Source: Cellulophaga baltica
Lineage (GTDB): Bacteria; Bacteroidota; Bacteroidia; Flavobacteriales; Flavobacteriaceae
Length of the DNA stretch: 64,000 nucleotides
NCBI RefSeq assembly: GCF_900102165.1
Contig: NZ_FNBD01000002.1
Location: forward strand, 124,001 to 188,000
Reading direction: 5' to 3'
Shown: positions 47,255-56,434 of the stretch, piece after piece
Position numbering within the stretch: position 1 is the stretch's first letter
How the letters are laid out: each line of letters starts with the position of its first letter
Translations under genes and position numbers: made by a program
Notes under the pieces: model-generated
Seen by the model: only the letters and a program-made list of their open reading frames with translations
What the model was told of the DNA's origin: nothing
The model's database searches: none

Positions 47255-48814
47255 TTAGTATCCAGGATTATGTTTGAAATTAGGATTTGCATCAATTTCA
47301 TTCTGAGGAATATCGATATATTCTTTCCCTGGCTTGTAAGAGGATGTTCCACCACTTTCCGATTTAAATTCTGGATTAGCAACAATACGAGATTGCACTT
47401 TATCCCATCGCAATAAATCAAAATAACGTGTTCTTTCTAAACTAAGTTCTTTTACTCTTTCGTCTTCAATATCTTGCATGGTAATGCTTGTAAATGCAGG
47501 CATGTCTACTCTAGCTCTCACTTCATTAATTGCATCTAACGCAGCCTGTGAAGAACCATTTAAATTAAATTCTGCTTCTGCAAACATTAAAAGAATATCA
47601 GAATAACGTAATAATCTTAAATTGTTACCAGATTGATGCCATCCATTATCTTGAGAGCCCGTATATTCTCCAAACGCTATATCTAACCATTTGTTACCCC
47701 AAACACCATCTTCACCTGGGTATACATCTTGGTAACTTTTATCACCATAAGTGACAGATTTTAACTCTTTACCTTCATAATTAGTAACCTCATCGGTATC
47801 AAAAAATAATGTTGTAAAAGCTCTAGGGTCTATTTCATCATTCACCGTACGCTCATCTAAAAATAAATCTAATACCCACTGATTAATACGCATCCCATCT
47901 TGACCTGTAAATCCTTTTGGCGCAATATCTGGATGAAAGGCTGCACCTTTACCAGCACCAGGAGCATCACCACCCCAACCTTGGCTACCGTCATTCACTA
48001 ATTGAATTTCAAATAATGATTCTTTATTATTTTCAGAAGCTTCCGTAAAGTTAGCTGCATAATCTGCCATCAACTCATAACGACCATCCATAATTTTTAA
48101 AAATTCTGTTTTAGCTTCTGAATCTTTTCCTTGGTATAAATATACTTTCCCCAACAAACCTATTGCTGCACCAGCAGTAACTCTACCAGTGTATTGCGTA
48201 GGCCAAGAATCTGGCAACAGTTCTTCTGCATTCATTAAATCTGACTCTATTTGTGCCCAAACTTTTGCAGGATCTTCTTGCAATAAGCTTTTAGGATTTT
48301 CTAATTCACTAATTGGATCTGTAATCAATGGTACATTTTTCCAATTATTTAATAAATTAAAATAGTTGAATGCTCTTATGAAATACGCTTCTCCCAAAAT
48401 ACTATTCTTCGTATCTCCATTCATTTCAATATCTGGAACATTCGCTAATACTTCATTTGCTCTAGTTATTCCTTGAAACATCGTACTCCATACCCAAAAG
48501 GCACCATTTGATGTAGACACCCCGTTAAAAGAACCCGCAGCAGTACGCTCCGATGTCCCAAAAGCATTAACGACATCATCTCTATAATCAGATAAGAAGA
48601 TTTCGAAACGACTGTAATACCATATATGTGTAAACGGACTATACGCGCCCACGATACCTTTAATGGCATCTTCTTCTGTATTCCAAAATGAATCAGGAGT
48701 TACCGCATTGGGATTTTCAGTATCTAATATCTCGTTTTTTCTACAGCCATATAGTACCGCTGCCATAACGAACAGTGATAAATACAAGCTTGCTTTTATA
48801 TTTCTTTTTTTCAT
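47255..48814 (-). CDS. SusD/RagB-family outer-membrane glycan-binding lipoprotein
   Basis: A 519-residue lipoprotein (lipobox LYGC, Cys24) with the SusD fold: N-terminal TPR-like helices (WVWSTMFQGITRANEVLANV, EAYFIRAFNYFNLLNNWKNV), a variable middle domain with ligand-binding aromatics, and the conserved C-terminal block LLRYSDILLMFAEAEFNLNG, DERVKELSLERTRYFDLLRW, and NPGY end. It forms a lid on the SusC transporter and captures oligosaccharides at the surface. Encoded 16 bases after the SusC gene. As the only Sus pair in the window it probably serves the fucose-polysaccharide locus. Confidence 0.95.
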   Translation of the reverse strand: MKKRNIKASLYLSLFVMAAVLYGCRKNEILDTENPNAVTPDSFWNTEEDAIKGIVGAYSPFTHIWYYSRFEIFLSDYRDDVVNAFGTSERTAAGSFNGVSTSNGAFWVWSTMFQGITRANEVLANVPDIEMNGDTKNSILGEAYFIRAFNYFNLLNNWKNVPLITDPISELENPKSLLQEDPAKVWAQIESDLMNAEELLPDSWPTQYTGRVTAGAAIGLLGKVYLYQGKDSEAKTEFLKIMDGRYELMADYAANFTEASENNKESLFEIQLVNDGSQGWGGDAPGAGKGAAFHPDIAPKGFTGQDGMRINQWVLDLFLDERTVNDEIDPRAFTTLFFDTDEVTNYEGKELKSVTYGDKSYQDVYPGEDGVWGNKWLDIAFGEYTGSQDNGWHQSGNNLRLLRYSDILLMFAEAEFNLNGSSQAALDAINEVRARVDMPAFTSITMQDIEDERVKELSLERTRYFDLLRWDKVQSRIVANPEFKSESGGTSSYKPGKEYIDIPQNEIDANPNFKHNPGY

Positions 48815-48830
48815 GTTCTTAATTTTATGA

Positions 48831-51800
48831 TTAAAATGATGCTTGTATACCTAATTGAAATGATCTTGCTGTTGGGTAAGCACCTTCATCTACTCCAGAA
48901 CTAAAGATTCTTCTAGAACCTCCTCTAGTATTTCTACCCACTTCTGGGTAATATCCTGTATAGTCTGTGATGGTAAATAAATTACTAGCAGAAACATACA
49001 ATCTAAGCTTAGACAAGCCTACAGAGTTAATGACATCTTCAGGAAGTTTGAAACCTAGTTGTACATTACGTAATCTAATATAGTCTCCCTTTTCTAAGTA
49101 AAAATCTGACATACGTCTGTTAAATCCAGGATCTAATAAGGTATTTCTAGGAATATTAGTTGCTGTATTTTGAGGAGTCCAAGCATTCAATGCAGCTGCT
49201 AAATAATTCCCTTCCGTATCAAAATAACCACGATATAAATTGGAGTTCAATATTTTATTGCCTGCAACGCCATTAAAGAATAAGTTAATATCAAACCCTT
49301 TGTAATCTGCTGAAATATTAATTCCGTAATTTAAATCTGGAGAAGGATATCCTAGAAATTGTTGGTCTTCCGTATCTATCTGACCATCTTCATTTAAATC
49401 TTTAAAACGAATATCTCCTGCTTGTGGGCTAAAAGAATCATTAGCTGCTGCAGCTTCCGCATCTGTTTGATAGATACCATCTGTTACATAGCCAAAGAAA
49501 GAAGAAACAGGTTGCCCAACATCAGTCTTTGTACCCTTTAGGCCATTTGAAGTAAACTGTCCTTCTATAATTGGTGTTGCATCACCCAAAGTGGTTACTT
49601 CATTATTTAAAATTGTAAAGTTTCCGCTTATATTAAAGTTTAACTCCCCAACATTATCAGAATAGTTTGCTAAAAATTCAAAACCTTTGTTCGTAATACT
49701 TGCGGTATTGAATGGCACTCTATTACCAAACCCAGTATATAATGGTAAAGCAAGTTCTACCAATACATCTTCAGACTTCTTATTAAAATAATCCATCGTA
49801 AAACGCAACTTATTATTGAACGTAGCAAATTCTAAACCTATATCTGTAGTTTTACTGGTTTCCCAAGTAATATCATCATTTACACCTTTGGTAATGGAAT
49901 ATCCTGTTTGCCTTTCTTGATCCGTACCTAAAGGATATTCACTGTTTAAGTTCAATTCTGGACTAATAGCATAAATAGAAACGTTATCTGAACCCACCTC
50001 ACCGTAACTAGCTCTTATTTTTAGGTTAGAAATAGCCGTTACATCTTCCATAAACTTTTCATTACTAATATTCCATCCAACGGCTACAGAAGGAAAAGTA
50101 CCCCAACGTAAACCATCTTTAAATAATGAGGACCCATCACGACGTACGGTAGCGGTTAACAAATACCTACTATCATAGGTATAACTAACTCTACCAAAAT
50201 AAGAACGAATTGCTTTTGTTAAATCTAATGATGGCATTTCTGCTCTATCTTCTGCTGCAGAAGCTACACGAATATCATTTGAAGGAAAGCCTCTGGCTAC
50301 AACCCCTAAAGATCGTGTATTAGAAACTTGGTCTGTATACCCTACAACAGCGTTTACATTGCTCTTACCTATAAGTTTATTATACGCTAAGGTATGCTCT
50401 ATTAAAGAAGAAATAAAATTATTATTTGTTTCTCTTAATTCTGCAAATTGCTGATTTCCCACCGTACCTGCATTTAAGAAGTAGGTTGGTGTAAATCTAT
50501 AATTATTGGTGAATGATGCATCTAAACCTAAATTCAATTTATACGTTAAACCATCAAAAATTTCATAAGAAGCAGCTATACTTCCTAAAATAGAATTACT
50601 GGTAACTGTTCTGTCTTCTAAGCTTGCAAGCGCTAAAGAGTTACTTATATTTCCTATTCCGTAATAAGAAGATAAGGTAGGAGCCCCAGCTACATCCGGA
50701 ATATCAGAAGCACTAAAATCTCCGTTAGCATCATAAATATTTATCGTAGGAATAAGATCTCTCTCTTTATTAAAATAGGTATTAGGATTGTCAATAGACC
50801 TTGTTAACCCAATCGTGTTCTCTAATTTAAACTTTCCGAAATTAAGAGTTGCATTAGACCTTACCGTTGTTCTTGTATAATCTGACTCCTTAATAATACC
50901 TTCTTGTTCTAGGTGATTTAAAGAAAGACTAAATCTTACATTTTCACTACCTCCATAAATTCTTGCATTCGCATTTAAAATAGGTGCCGTTCTTAAATTT
51001 GCCTCTTGAATATCACTATCGATATTAGGATTGAATTGCGTATCGTTTGCTGGGAATCTAGGATTACCATCATTATCTCTTGCTCTATTTACAATATCGG
51101 CATATTGTCTTGCATTAGCCCAGTCTAATTTATTAACGGACTGCTGAAACCCATAACTATAATCTAAATCTACTCCTACTTTACCTATAGCCCCTTTTTT
51201 AGTGGTAATAAGAATAACCCCATTGGCTGCTCTTGAACCATAAATTGCAGCAGCAGAAGCATCTTTTAATACAGAAATAGTTGCAATATCTGCAGGGTTT
51301 AGAGAATTCATATTGTCTGTAAACATGCCATCAATCACATACAGTGGGCCTACATCTGATAAGGTGCTTGCCCCTCTAATAGTTACAATGGCATTAGCTC
51401 CAGGAGCACCACCGTTAGCTTCTACATTTACACCCGCTACTCTACCTTGTAACGCTTGAGAAGCATCGGAAAATGTATACTTATCAATATCATCTCCATC
51501 AACCTGACCAACAGAACCTGTTAAATCTGATTTTTTCTGTGTACCATAACCAACGACTACAACCTCATCTAGAGCTTGTGTATCTTCTTCTAAAGTAACC
51601 GTTAAAGTAGCTTCACTCCCAACAGACACTTCCGTTTTCTTATATCCTATATACGTAAAAACTAGAATGTCTCCTGCTGTTAAGGAGGTAATGGAAAAAT
51701 TACCATCAAAATCTGTTTGCGTGCCGTTGCTTGTACCTTTCACAATTACGTTAACGCCTGGTAATGGTCCTTGCCCATCTGCCACTATTCCTGTGACCGT

Positions 51801-51902
51801 TTTTGATTGGCCATTCATACTCATAAAAGCGAAAAAGAGAAGCAGTACACTTAAGTACCTGCTAAGACTTCGCCCTTCTTTTAACATCATTATTTCACTC
51901 AT
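48831..51902 (-). CDS. SusC/RagA-family TonB-dependent outer-membrane transporter
   Basis: A 1023-residue protein: signal peptide after a short leader, a carboxypeptidase D regulatory-like beta domain (VTGIVADGQGPLPGVNVIVK, TDFDGNFSI), a TonB box/plug region (DEVVVVGYGTQKKSDLTGSV; VNVEANGGAPGANAIVTIRG; LYVIDGMF; VLKDASAAAIYGSRAANG), and a long 22-stranded barrel ending with an aromatic-terminal strand (SFQLGIQASF). It imports oligosaccharides into the periplasm using TonB energy. There is no STN domain, so it is not an obvious sigma/anti-sigma signal transducer. It is the first gene of the susCD-lipoprotein operon, divergent from a FucP-like transporter. Confidence 0.96.
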   Translation of the reverse strand: MSEIMMLKEGRSLSRYLSVLLLFFAFMSMNGQSKTVTGIVADGQGPLPGVNVIVKGTSNGTQTDFDGNFSITSLTAGDILVFTYIGYKKTEVSVGSEATLTVTLEEDTQALDEVVVVGYGTQKKSDLTGSVGQVDGDDIDKYTFSDASQALQGRVAGVNVEANGGAPGANAIVTIRGASTLSDVGPLYVIDGMFTDNMNSLNPADIATISVLKDASAAAIYGSRAANGVILITTKKGAIGKVGVDLDYSYGFQQSVNKLDWANARQYADIVNRARDNDGNPRFPANDTQFNPNIDSDIQEANLRTAPILNANARIYGGSENVRFSLSLNHLEQEGIIKESDYTRTTVRSNATLNFGKFKLENTIGLTRSIDNPNTYFNKERDLIPTINIYDANGDFSASDIPDVAGAPTLSSYYGIGNISNSLALASLEDRTVTSNSILGSIAASYEIFDGLTYKLNLGLDASFTNNYRFTPTYFLNAGTVGNQQFAELRETNNNFISSLIEHTLAYNKLIGKSNVNAVVGYTDQVSNTRSLGVVARGFPSNDIRVASAAEDRAEMPSLDLTKAIRSYFGRVSYTYDSRYLLTATVRRDGSSLFKDGLRWGTFPSVAVGWNISNEKFMEDVTAISNLKIRASYGEVGSDNVSIYAISPELNLNSEYPLGTDQERQTGYSITKGVNDDITWETSKTTDIGLEFATFNNKLRFTMDYFNKKSEDVLVELALPLYTGFGNRVPFNTASITNKGFEFLANYSDNVGELNFNISGNFTILNNEVTTLGDATPIIEGQFTSNGLKGTKTDVGQPVSSFFGYVTDGIYQTDAEAAAANDSFSPQAGDIRFKDLNEDGQIDTEDQQFLGYPSPDLNYGINISADYKGFDINLFFNGVAGNKILNSNLYRGYFDTEGNYLAAALNAWTPQNTATNIPRNTLLDPGFNRRMSDFYLEKGDYIRLRNVQLGFKLPEDVINSVGLSKLRLYVSASNLFTITDYTGYYPEVGRNTRGGSRRIFSSGVDEGAYPTARSFQLGIQASF

Positions 51903-52139
51903 AATTTTAAGTTGTTAGTTGAATCTGCAAATTCAAAATATTAAAATGATTCTTAGGTAATAGATGATTATTATACTATAACAAATGTTTAAAAACCGTT
52001 GTAGTCCTTAGCCTACAAAGAATTGCGACGCTAAATGATTTGCGCTTTCCTAACATTTAAAAAAGCACAATATGTTTTGTATTACATTGTTTTTTGTAGC
52101 TTTAACACCAGCCAAAAAAGAGAAAAACTTACTTCTGAT

Positions 52140-53471
52140 ATGACCACAAACCAAACTGAATCAAATACCTCAAAAAATAACACGCTAGTTCCTATTGCCA
52201 TTATTGCAGGGCTATTTTTCATTTTTGGGTTTGTTACCTGGATCAATGGAGCTTTAATTCCATTTATGAAAACCATTAATGAACTGACAGATACACAATC
52301 TTATTTAGTGGCTTCAGCATCTTATATTTCATTTGTGGTCATGGCATTACCCGCTTCTTATATCTTAAAAAAGATTGGGTATAAAAAAGGGATGTCTCTT
52401 GGATTGATCGTTATGGCCGTGGGCGCTTTGGTTTTTATTCCTGCAGCAGCAGCCAGAACCTATTGGATTTTCTTAGCTGGAATTTTTATACAAGGCGCAG
52501 GGATGACACTTTTACAAACGGCCTCTAACCCCTACATAACAATATTAGGTCCTATAGATAGTGCCGCTAAGCGAATTGCAATTATGGGAATTGCCAATAA
52601 AGTAGCTGGAGGATTGGGCTCTGTTATTTTTGGAGCTATCCTATTATCTGGAATAGAAGGCATTAAAGAGCAATTAGCCACCGTGGGTGCCGAAGAAAAA
52701 ATAACTTTACTTAACACTATGGCAGATAGTGTGGTCATGCCGTACGTTATTATGGCCATCGTACTTTTTATATTAGGGCTACTGATTTTAAAAGCTCCTT
52801 TACCGAATGTAACCGCACAGCCTATAGAAGTTCCTAAAGTAGGTCACAAAACAAAAACGAGTATTTTTCAATTTCCACATTTGTGGTTAGGTGTATTTGC
52901 TTTATTCTTATATGTTGGTGTAGAGGTTATCGCAGGAGACACTATTATAGCTTATGGTATAGCCTTAGATATTCCTGTAGAACGCGCTAAATTCTTTACG
53001 CTCTTTACGCTTATGGCTATGGTAGCCACTTATGGGCTTGGTGTTGCCCTCATCCCTAAAATTATCAGTCAGGCTTTTGCACTTCGTATAAGTGCTATTT
53101 TAGGTATTGTATTCTCATTATGCATTGTAAGTACCTCTGGTTTTATTTCCGTTCTTTTTGTAGCTGCTTTAGGAATTGCAAATGCTTTAGTTTGGCCTGC
53201 CATCTGGCCTTTAGCATTAACCGGATTAGGAAAATTCACAGAACGAGGTTCTGCATTATTAATCATGGCTATATCTGGAGGCGCAATCTTACCTTTACTA
53301 TACGGATCATTAGTAGATAATAAAAAAGAAACCTATATAGCCTCTGCTATTACCGAAGCTTCTGCTACTGCTCAAGCAGCAACCTTTGGTTACTGGATAT
53401 TGGTTCCTTGTTATTTATTTATTCTCTATTATGCTTTTTGGGGCCATAAAACAGGGAGTAAGAAAAATTAA
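52140..53471 (+). CDS. FucP/GluP-like sugar MFS transporter
   Basis: The frame is open from 52035, but the ATG at 52140 (MTTNQTESN) gives the normal N-terminus, 443 residues, and the upstream 35 codons are unlike the family. Twelve helices; motifs VTWINGALIPFMKTI in helix 1, YLVASASYISFVVMALPASY, LLQTASNPYITILGPIDSAAK and RIAIMGIANKVAG fit the FHS family of glucose/galactose/fucose transporters. The helix-1 residue equivalent to FucP Asp is Asn (INGALIP), as in glucose/galactose-type members. With galK-galT just downstream, galactose or glucose uptake is likely. Its stop codon overlaps the stop of the NUDIX regulator gene. Confidence 0.9.
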   Translation: MTTNQTESNTSKNNTLVPIAIIAGLFFIFGFVTWINGALIPFMKTINELTDTQSYLVASASYISFVVMALPASYILKKIGYKKGMSLGLIVMAVGALVFIPAAAARTYWIFLAGIFIQGAGMTLLQTASNPYITILGPIDSAAKRIAIMGIANKVAGGLGSVIFGAILLSGIEGIKEQLATVGAEEKITLLNTMADSVVMPYVIMAIVLFILGLLILKAPLPNVTAQPIEVPKVGHKTKTSIFQFPHLWLGVFALFLYVGVEVIAGDTIIAYGIALDIPVERAKFFTLFTLMAMVATYGLGVALIPKIISQAFALRISAILGIVFSLCIVSTSGFISVLFVAALGIANALVWPAIWPLALTGLGKFTERGSALLIMAISGGAILPLLYGSLVDNKKETYIASAITEASATAQAATFGYWILVPCYLFILYYAFWGHKTGSKKN

Positions 53472-54169
53472 ATTTTGAATAGTGAAAAGCTAAAACCTTT
53501 ATTTTTTAGCTTTCTATATTTGGTATAATCAAACTCATATAAAAAAGCTCCTTTTTTAGAGCCCGATTTATCTTTTTCCTTTAATTGTATAAGAATATTG
53601 AGCGAAAGAAGTTTTTTTCTAAAGTTTCTGGTATCCATTTTCTTCTGAAATAACTCTTCATACAAGCGTTGTAATTGCGGAATAGTAAACTTTTTTGGTA
53701 ACAATTCTAATCCGATAGGATAAAATTGAGCAACATTTCTTAAGCGATGCAAAGCATCTTTCACCATTATATTATGGTCCAAAACTAGATCTGGTAGTTT
53801 TGAAACCTCAAACCATTTGGCCCCATATTGTGCGGCTAAATTAGTATTCTTTTCCGTTAATCGTATTAAAGCATATTGCCCTATAGAAATACAACGAGCA
53901 CCGGGATCTCTTTCTACTTCAGAATAGGTTTTTAGTTCTTCCATAAAAATATCATCCAAGCCTGTAAATTCTTGAAGCACTCTCTTGCCCGCAGCTTCTG
54001 CAGACTCGTTCGCTAAAACAAAACTGCCTATCAATGACCACATACCTTTTAAGGGCTCCAATTGCCTATTAAAGACTAATAATTTTAGTTCTCCATCATC
54101 AAAACCAAAAATTATACAATCTACCGCTACATATAATTTAGACGCTACAGCGTATCTACTCTCTTCCAA
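53468..54169 (-). CDS. NUDIX-domain transcriptional regulator (AraR/NrtR-like)
   Basis: A 233-residue protein: residues about 1-145 are a Nudix-fold sensor (VAVDCIIFGFDDGELKLLVF, LEPLKGMWSLIGSFV), and about 150-233 a winged-helix DNA-binding domain (FTIPQLQRLYEELFQKKMDT, NFRKKLLSL). The catalytic Nudix box is degenerate (RVLQEFTGL with few of the usual glutamates), as in members that bind sugar but do not hydrolyse. The Bacteroides arabinose regulator AraR has this architecture. It is divergent from galK with a 39-bp palindrome between, so it likely represses galK-galT and responds to galactose or a related sugar. Confidence 0.9.
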   Translation of the reverse strand: MEESRYAVASKLYVAVDCIIFGFDDGELKLLVFNRQLEPLKGMWSLIGSFVLANESAEAAGKRVLQEFTGLDDIFMEELKTYSEVERDPGARCISIGQYALIRLTEKNTNLAAQYGAKWFEVSKLPDLVLDHNIMVKDALHRLRNVAQFYPIGLELLPKKFTIPQLQRLYEELFQKKMDTRNFRKKLLSLNILIQLKEKDKSGSKKGAFLYEFDYTKYRKLKNKGFSFSLFKI

Positions 54170-54185
54170 ATGAATTCTTTTTAAT

Positions 54186-54224
54186 CAAATATAATAAATG
54201 TAATAATTACATTTATTATATTTG
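54186..54224. promoter_or_regulatory. 39-bp perfect palindrome between NUDIX regulator and galK, probable operator
   Basis: Two perfect 19-base arms around a single central A at 54205; the left arm reads CAAATATAATAAATGTAAT. It fills most of the 73-base gap between the divergent genes. Dimeric regulators of the NrtR/AraR type bind such sites, so this is the likely autoregulatory and galKT operator. It also contains TATAAT-like sequence, so the site would overlap the promoters. Confidence 0.75.
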
Positions 54225-54242
54225 TGCTTCTAATTATGACTT

Positions 54243-55373
54243 ATGAGCTTTTTTATCAATTTTACTCCGGACTTAGTTGTTGAATCGCCAGGCCGTATCA
54301 ACTTAATAGGCGAACACACAGATTACAACCTTGGCTTTGTATTGCCCACAGCAATTGATAAAAAAATCACGCTGAAATTACGAAAAAATAACAGCTCTAA
54401 TTGCAATGTGTATAGTTTAGATAATGAAAAATCAGTTACTTTTTCATTAGACAAAATTGAACCTAGCAAACAAAGTTGGGAAAATTACATTTTAGGTGTT
54501 TTACATGAAATACAATTACTCACCGATAAACTTAGCGGTTTTGATTGCGTTTTAAACAGTTCGTTGCCTATTGGTTCTGGCTTAAGTTCTTCTGCTGCTT
54601 TAGAATGCGGCTTAGCTTTTGGCCTTAATGAATTGTTTAATTTGGGACTATCAAAAACTCAAATTGTAAATTTATCGCGTGCTGCAGAACATAATTACGT
54701 AGGCACCAAATGTGGCATTATGGATCAATATGCTTCTGTAATGAGTAAGTCTGGATACGTCATTAAATTAGATTGCAGAAGTTTAGCATCAGAATACATC
54801 CCTCTAAATTTGGGAGATTATAAACTACTTCTATTAAATACAAACATCTCCCATAGTTTGGCAGATAGTGAATACAATACAAGGCTACAGGAATGTCTTA
54901 CGGGTGTAGAAGCGATGAAGACCTTATACCCGTACATGGCTTCTTTAAGAGATGCAGATCAAGAGATGTTGACTGCCGTAAAAGACACAATTAGTACCAC
55001 TGTTTTTAATCGATGTAACTATATTATAGAAGAAAATGACCGGGTTTTGAAAGCCTCCGAAGCCCTTACTCAAGGAGATTTAACTTCTTTTGGAGTATTG
55101 ATGTACGGGTCTCACGACGGCCTTCAGCATAAATACGAGGTGAGCTGTCCTGAATTGGATTTTATGGTTGAATATTCTCGTACTAAAGAGTTTATACTTG
55201 GCTCGAGAATGATGGGAGGTGGTTTTGGTGGTTGTACCATCAATTTAATTCATAAAGATGCCATTGAAAAATATATCACTGAAGTGGCTAGCGCTTACAA
55301 AACAAAATTTAATATTGAATTAGACGCATACATTGCCATGCCAGATCATGGAACTATGCTTAAAACATTATAA
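54243..55373 (+). CDS. galK: Galactokinase
   Basis: A 376-residue GHMP kinase: ESPGRINLIGEHTDYNLGFV at residue about 13 (galactose-binding signature), LPIGSGLSSSAALE (ATP loop), GIMDQYASVM with the catalytic Asp, and MMGGGFGGCTINLI near the C-terminus. It phosphorylates galactose to galactose-1-phosphate in the Leloir pathway. It is the first gene of the galK-galT-lacI unit, with the palindrome immediately upstream. It supports galactose as a component of the imported glycans. Confidence 0.97.
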   Translation: MSFFINFTPDLVVESPGRINLIGEHTDYNLGFVLPTAIDKKITLKLRKNNSSNCNVYSLDNEKSVTFSLDKIEPSKQSWENYILGVLHEIQLLTDKLSGFDCVLNSSLPIGSGLSSSAALECGLAFGLNELFNLGLSKTQIVNLSRAAEHNYVGTKCGIMDQYASVMSKSGYVIKLDCRSLASEYIPLNLGDYKLLLLNTNISHSLADSEYNTRLQECLTGVEAMKTLYPYMASLRDADQEMLTAVKDTISTTVFNRCNYIIEENDRVLKASEALTQGDLTSFGVLMYGSHDGLQHKYEVSCPELDFMVEYSRTKEFILGSRMMGGGFGGCTINLIHKDAIEKYITEVASAYKTKFNIELDAYIAMPDHGTMLKTL

Positions 55374-55375
55374 TT

Positions 55376-56416
55376 ATGGATACAGTTTTTAACGAAAACC
55401 CACATAGAAGATACAATATATTAACCGGAGAATGGGTATTAGTTTCTCCGCACAGAACAAAACGACCGTGGCAAGGGAAAGTTGAAAAGCCTTTTATTCC
55501 TTTGACAGCAACTTATGATAAAAGTTGCTACCTCTGCCCTACCAATACTAGGATGGGTGGCGGTCAAAATCCTGATTATACTACGGCATATTCTTTCGTT
55601 AATGATTTTTCTGCATTACTATCAGATACTCCTTCTGGAAGCGTAGATGAAAATTTATTACAAGCTAAATCTGAAAGAGGATTATGTAAAGTGGTTTGCT
55701 TTTCTCCAAACCACTCTTTGACTTTACCTTTAATGGAAGAACAGGACATTGAAGCTGTAATTAGTCTTTGGCAAAAAGAGTACAAAGAACTCGGCGAATT
55801 ACCTTATGTTAATCACGTACAAATATTTGAAAATAAAGGAGATACTATGGGCTGCAGCAATCCACATCCGCATGGGCAGATATGGGCGCAAGAGTCAATT
55901 CCTCAAGAAATTGCGAAAAAAACAAAAAATCTAGGGGATTATTGGAACAAAAACAAAAAAAGTTTACTTTTATCTTATATTGAGCAAGAATTAAAACTTA
56001 AAGAGCGTATTGTAATTGAAAATGAGCACTTTGTAGCCTTGGTTCCATTTTGGGCAATTTGGCCTTATGAAACTATGATAGTTCCAAAAAGACATCTTCA
56101 AAATATCACTTTAATGACGGAGGTAGAAAAAACAGATTTTGCTAAAACTGTTAAAGAACTCACCATTAAATACGATAATCTTTTTAGCACAAGTTTTCCC
56201 TATTCTGCAGGAATACATCAAGCACCAACAGATCAAAAAAATAACGATGAATGGCATTTTCATATGTCATTTTACCCGCCATTATTAAGGTCTGCCACCG
56301 TGAAAAAATTTATGGTTGGGTATGAAATGTTTGCTGATGCTCAAAGAGACATTACCGCTGAGCAAGCGGCTCAAAGCTTAAGAGAATTAGGTAATGTACA
56401 CTATAGTAAGCTTTAA
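55376..56416 (+). CDS. galT: Galactose-1-phosphate uridylyltransferase
   Basis: A 346-residue enzyme of the HIT superfamily: RYNILTGEWVLVSPHRTKRP at the N-terminus, CYLCPTNTRMGGGQNPDY with zinc-binding cysteines, and GCSNPHPHGQIWAQE containing the catalytic HPH with the uridylylated His. WHFHMSFYPPLLR is the C-terminal metal/phosphate motif. It exchanges UMP between UDP-glucose and galactose-1-phosphate. It begins two bases after the galK stop, so coupled. Confidence 0.97.
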   Translation: MDTVFNENPHRRYNILTGEWVLVSPHRTKRPWQGKVEKPFIPLTATYDKSCYLCPTNTRMGGGQNPDYTTAYSFVNDFSALLSDTPSGSVDENLLQAKSERGLCKVVCFSPNHSLTLPLMEEQDIEAVISLWQKEYKELGELPYVNHVQIFENKGDTMGCSNPHPHGQIWAQESIPQEIAKKTKNLGDYWNKNKKSLLLSYIEQELKLKERIVIENEHFVALVPFWAIWPYETMIVPKRHLQNITLMTEVEKTDFAKTVKELTIKYDNLFSTSFPYSAGIHQAPTDQKNNDEWHFHMSFYPPLLRSATVKKFMVGYEMFADAQRDITAEQAAQSLRELGNVHYSKL

Positions 56417-56434
56417 CTAATTCGTAAATATGAT

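Noticed and set aside
51999-52018. Short inverted repeat TTGTAG / CTACAA between SusC and the FucP-like transporter
   Set aside because: Six-base arms are expected often by chance, and no promoter box is aligned with it.
52035-52139. Upstream extension of the FucP-like transporter to an earlier ATG
   Set aside because: The extra 35 residues include a second hydrophobic piece unlike family N-termini, while the ATG at 52140 gives the usual polar start before helix 1.
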